This document shows positions 5,726 to 6,360 of a stretch of DNA of 6,360 nucleotides, in pieces. Source of the stretch: Candidatus Aminicenantota bacterium. GTDB taxonomy: Bacteria > Acidobacteriota > Aminicenantia > Aminicenantales > UBA4085. Positions within the stretch are counted from its first letter, which is position 1. Every line of letters starts with the position of its first letter. The stretch is taken from contig PMCY01000113.1 of NCBI GenBank assembly GCA_003154255.1, positions 1,498 through 7,857 of the forward strand, in the 5' to 3' direction. The notes under the pieces are model-generated. The model was not told the DNA's origin. It searched no databases and was given only the letters and a program-made list of their open reading frames with translations. The position numbers were made by a program, and so were the translations under genes.

Positions 5726-6015
5726 AGGTCGAAGGGATGAATTGGGGGAATTACGATCTATATCGTGAACTCCCTAAGAGGAGGAGAGGAAAAAGGAGGT
5801 GCGTTGGCGTTTCAGTTTCGATCGTCTTGTTCGTCGCCGTTTTTCTCATCTCATTCATATATACGCTTTCCTTCATCAAAGGGTTGCGTGGAATTCGGAA
5901 GAAATTGTAAGGCCAGCCGGCATGGGAAAAGGGGCGTCAGAATGAGGCTAACTTATTGATAGAACAATAAATACTTGAATTCGATTGATTTTTTGTCCCC
6001 CCACCCTTTGACTAC
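5683..6015 (-). ncRNA. Candidate structured noncoding RNA between an orphan promoter and terminator
   Basis: An extended -10 promoter (6022-6030) and the intrinsic terminator (5681-5725) define a minus-strand transcript of about 330 nt with no recognisable gene. Its predicted ends are complementary in three collinear blocks: GTC (6012-6010) with GAC (5730-5728), AAGGG (6008-6004) with CCCTT (5736-5732), and GGGGG (6001-5997) with CCCCC (5748-5744). Such closure just inside the promoter and just before the terminator is common in structured RNAs. The transcript also carries two anti-Shine-Dalgarno-like tracts, CACCTCCTTTTT (5801-5790) and CTCCTCCTCTT (5786-5776). I see no signature of 6S, tmRNA, SRP RNA or RNase P. 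A 35-codon minus-strand ORF (5858-5751) with AAGGAA 9 nt upstream offers a coding alternative. Confidence 0.4.
5737..5910 (+). CDS. Possible 57-residue single-pass membrane miniprotein
   Basis: An ATG at 5737 opens 57 codons ending in TAA at 5908-5910. Residues 1-13 are polar (MNWGNYDLYRELP), 14-21 are strongly basic (KRRRGKRR), and 23-47 form a charge-free stretch (VGVSVSIVLFVAVFLISFIY and on to FI) long enough for one membrane helix. The tail is basic again (KGLRGIRKKL). Nothing familiar is recognised. Support is limited: a possible AGG lies 8 nt before the ATG while AAGGG directly abuts it, no convincing plus-strand promoter is seen, and codon use lacks the GC-rich third positions of the other genes. 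A consensus AAGGAGGTG occurs inside the frame (5793-5801), which may be coincidence. The same DNA is transcribed in the opposite direction if the noncoding RNA candidate is real. Confidence 0.28.
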   Translation: MNWGNYDLYRELPKRRRGKRRCVGVSVSIVLFVAVFLISFIYTLSFIKGLRGIRKKL

Positions 6016-6021
6016 TCTCTT

Positions 6022-6051
6022 ATTATAGCACGAATTTTTATCGCAACGCAA
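6022..6051 (-). promoter_or_regulatory. Extended -10 promoter reading leftward
   Basis: The minus strand has a perfect TATAAT (6027-6022) preceded by TGC, the extended -10 motif (6030-6028). Eighteen bases further upstream is TTGCGT (6051-6046), a weak -35. The surroundings are A/T-rich. Start of transcription would be near 6015. It reads toward the terminator at 5681-5725 with no clear gene in between. Confidence 0.6.
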
Positions 6052-6190
6052 CAAATATTTCAATTTTTTTCGAAAATTCTTTCCTGTCGCTGCAGGACGC
6101 TCCGATAGGTTCGGTTTCCCGGTCAAATATCCGTTTTTTAACTGAAGATCGGGGAAAAAAGGATGAAACAACCTCTCTCCTGACCCATCA

Positions 6191-6299
6191 ACCCGGGAAA
6201 CTTCGGAAAACAGGCCTCTGAGGGTAAAAAAACCCCTCTTCTTACCCGGGATGATGCGGATAATGGCTTTCCGACCGGTGGGCGGCCTCGGAACCCGGG
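6191..6299. repeat. Three ACCCGGG copies about 50 bp apart
   Basis: Identical ACCCGGG heptamers occur at 6191-6197, 6244-6250 and 6293-6299, with start-to-start distances of 53 and 49 bp (close to five helical turns). Each contains the palindrome CCCGGG. They lie in a stretch with no recognisable gene, so they could be protein-binding sites upstream of a gene beyond the right edge. In GC-rich DNA CCCGGG is not rare, so the periodicity may be accidental. Confidence 0.25.
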
Positions 6300-6360
6300 G
6301 ATCAAGGCTTAAAAGCCATTTCAGAGTGCTCCTTGTTCGGATCTCATCCCCCATGCGGCC

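Larger units (their letters stand above)
5911..6360. other. Gene-free right flank with the leftward promoter and repeats
   Basis: About 450 bases hold no ORF I can support. The left half (roughly 5950-6090) is A/T-rich, contains the leftward promoter at 6022-6051 and a short inverted repeat TTATTG/CAATAA (5954-5971). The right half is more GC-rich and carries the ACCCGGG repeats, a GAGGG/CCCTC inverted repeat around a T/A-run near 6219-6237, and a nested inverted repeat near the edge: GGGGAT (6297-6302) with ATCCCC (6346-6351), and CAAGG (6303-6307) with CCTTG (6331-6335). It could be the regulatory or leader region of a gene beyond the window. Confidence 0.5.

Noticed and set aside
5751..5858. 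Minus-strand 35-codon ORF with AAGGAA 9 nt upstream of its ATG
   Set aside because: The peptide is low-complexity (threonine-rich, then LLFPLLLLG) and too short for a membrane helix. Kept only as an alternative reading of the noncoding RNA candidate.
5806..5959. Plus-strand frame starting at a TTG just after the AAGGAGGTG
   Set aside because: The spacing is acceptable, but the peptide is a Ser/Arg-rich, patternless sequence and overlaps the more coherent membrane miniprotein frame.
5953..6354. Minus-strand 133-codon open frame
   Set aside because: It runs through the extended -10 promoter and the A/T-rich stretch, has no Shine-Dalgarno before its ATG, shows no domain-like pattern, and its composition (many K, R, F, N) follows the base composition of noncoding DNA.

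Overview
The window looks like a chromosomal stretch from a GC-rich, Gram-negative (diderm) bacterium. It encodes two lipobox-bearing lipoproteins, a secreted protein and a TonB-dependent outer-membrane receptor. The style of the hypothetical proteins, especially the CPF-Y-DG-FVFD-EPYGGA domain at the left, recalls Acidobacteriota or Candidatus Aminicenantes. That placement is an impression from memory, not a computed assignment. No transposase, phage gene, CRISPR array, tRNA or rRNA is visible.

Left part (1-2028). Two minus-strand genes lie end to end, so the upstream one (1010-1606) is transcribed first and the second (1007 down to the left edge) runs out of the window. Both encode predicted lipoproteins with a small beta-rich segment followed by a hydrophobic segment, and their stop and start codons are almost fused. 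A 422-bp divergent intergenic region (1607-2028) separates them from a plus-strand gene. It holds a candidate promoter, a perfect 6+6 palindrome and a 9-bp direct repeat.

Middle (2029-5383). A secreted TraB/Tiki-like protein (two GxxH motifs plus a C-terminal TPR-like helical pair) converges on a 652-residue BtuB-like TonB-dependent receptor.

Receptor control region (5384-5725, minus strand). This is the best-supported regulatory block. It holds a 17-bp-spaced TTGACA promoter, a cobalamin riboswitch with its diagnostic boxes, a terminator-like hairpin whose base shares bases with the riboswitch P1 stem, and a second hairpin that buries the receptor's Shine-Dalgarno next to a GTG start. The receptor is therefore very probably a cobalamin or cobinamide importer repressed by B12. 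A strong intrinsic terminator insulates the promoter from transcription arriving from the right.

Right part (5726-6360). No recognisable gene is present. An extended -10 promoter at 6022-6030 and the terminator at 5681-5725 bracket about 330 bases of minus-strand DNA with no convincing ORF. The predicted ends of that transcript are complementary, and it carries two anti-Shine-Dalgarno-like pyrimidine tracts, so it is a candidate noncoding RNA. On the opposite strand, in the same interval, a 57-codon ORF could encode a single-pass membrane miniprotein. The two may be alternatives or a sense/antisense pair. The far right holds three ACCCGGG repeats about 50 bp apart and an inverted repeat.
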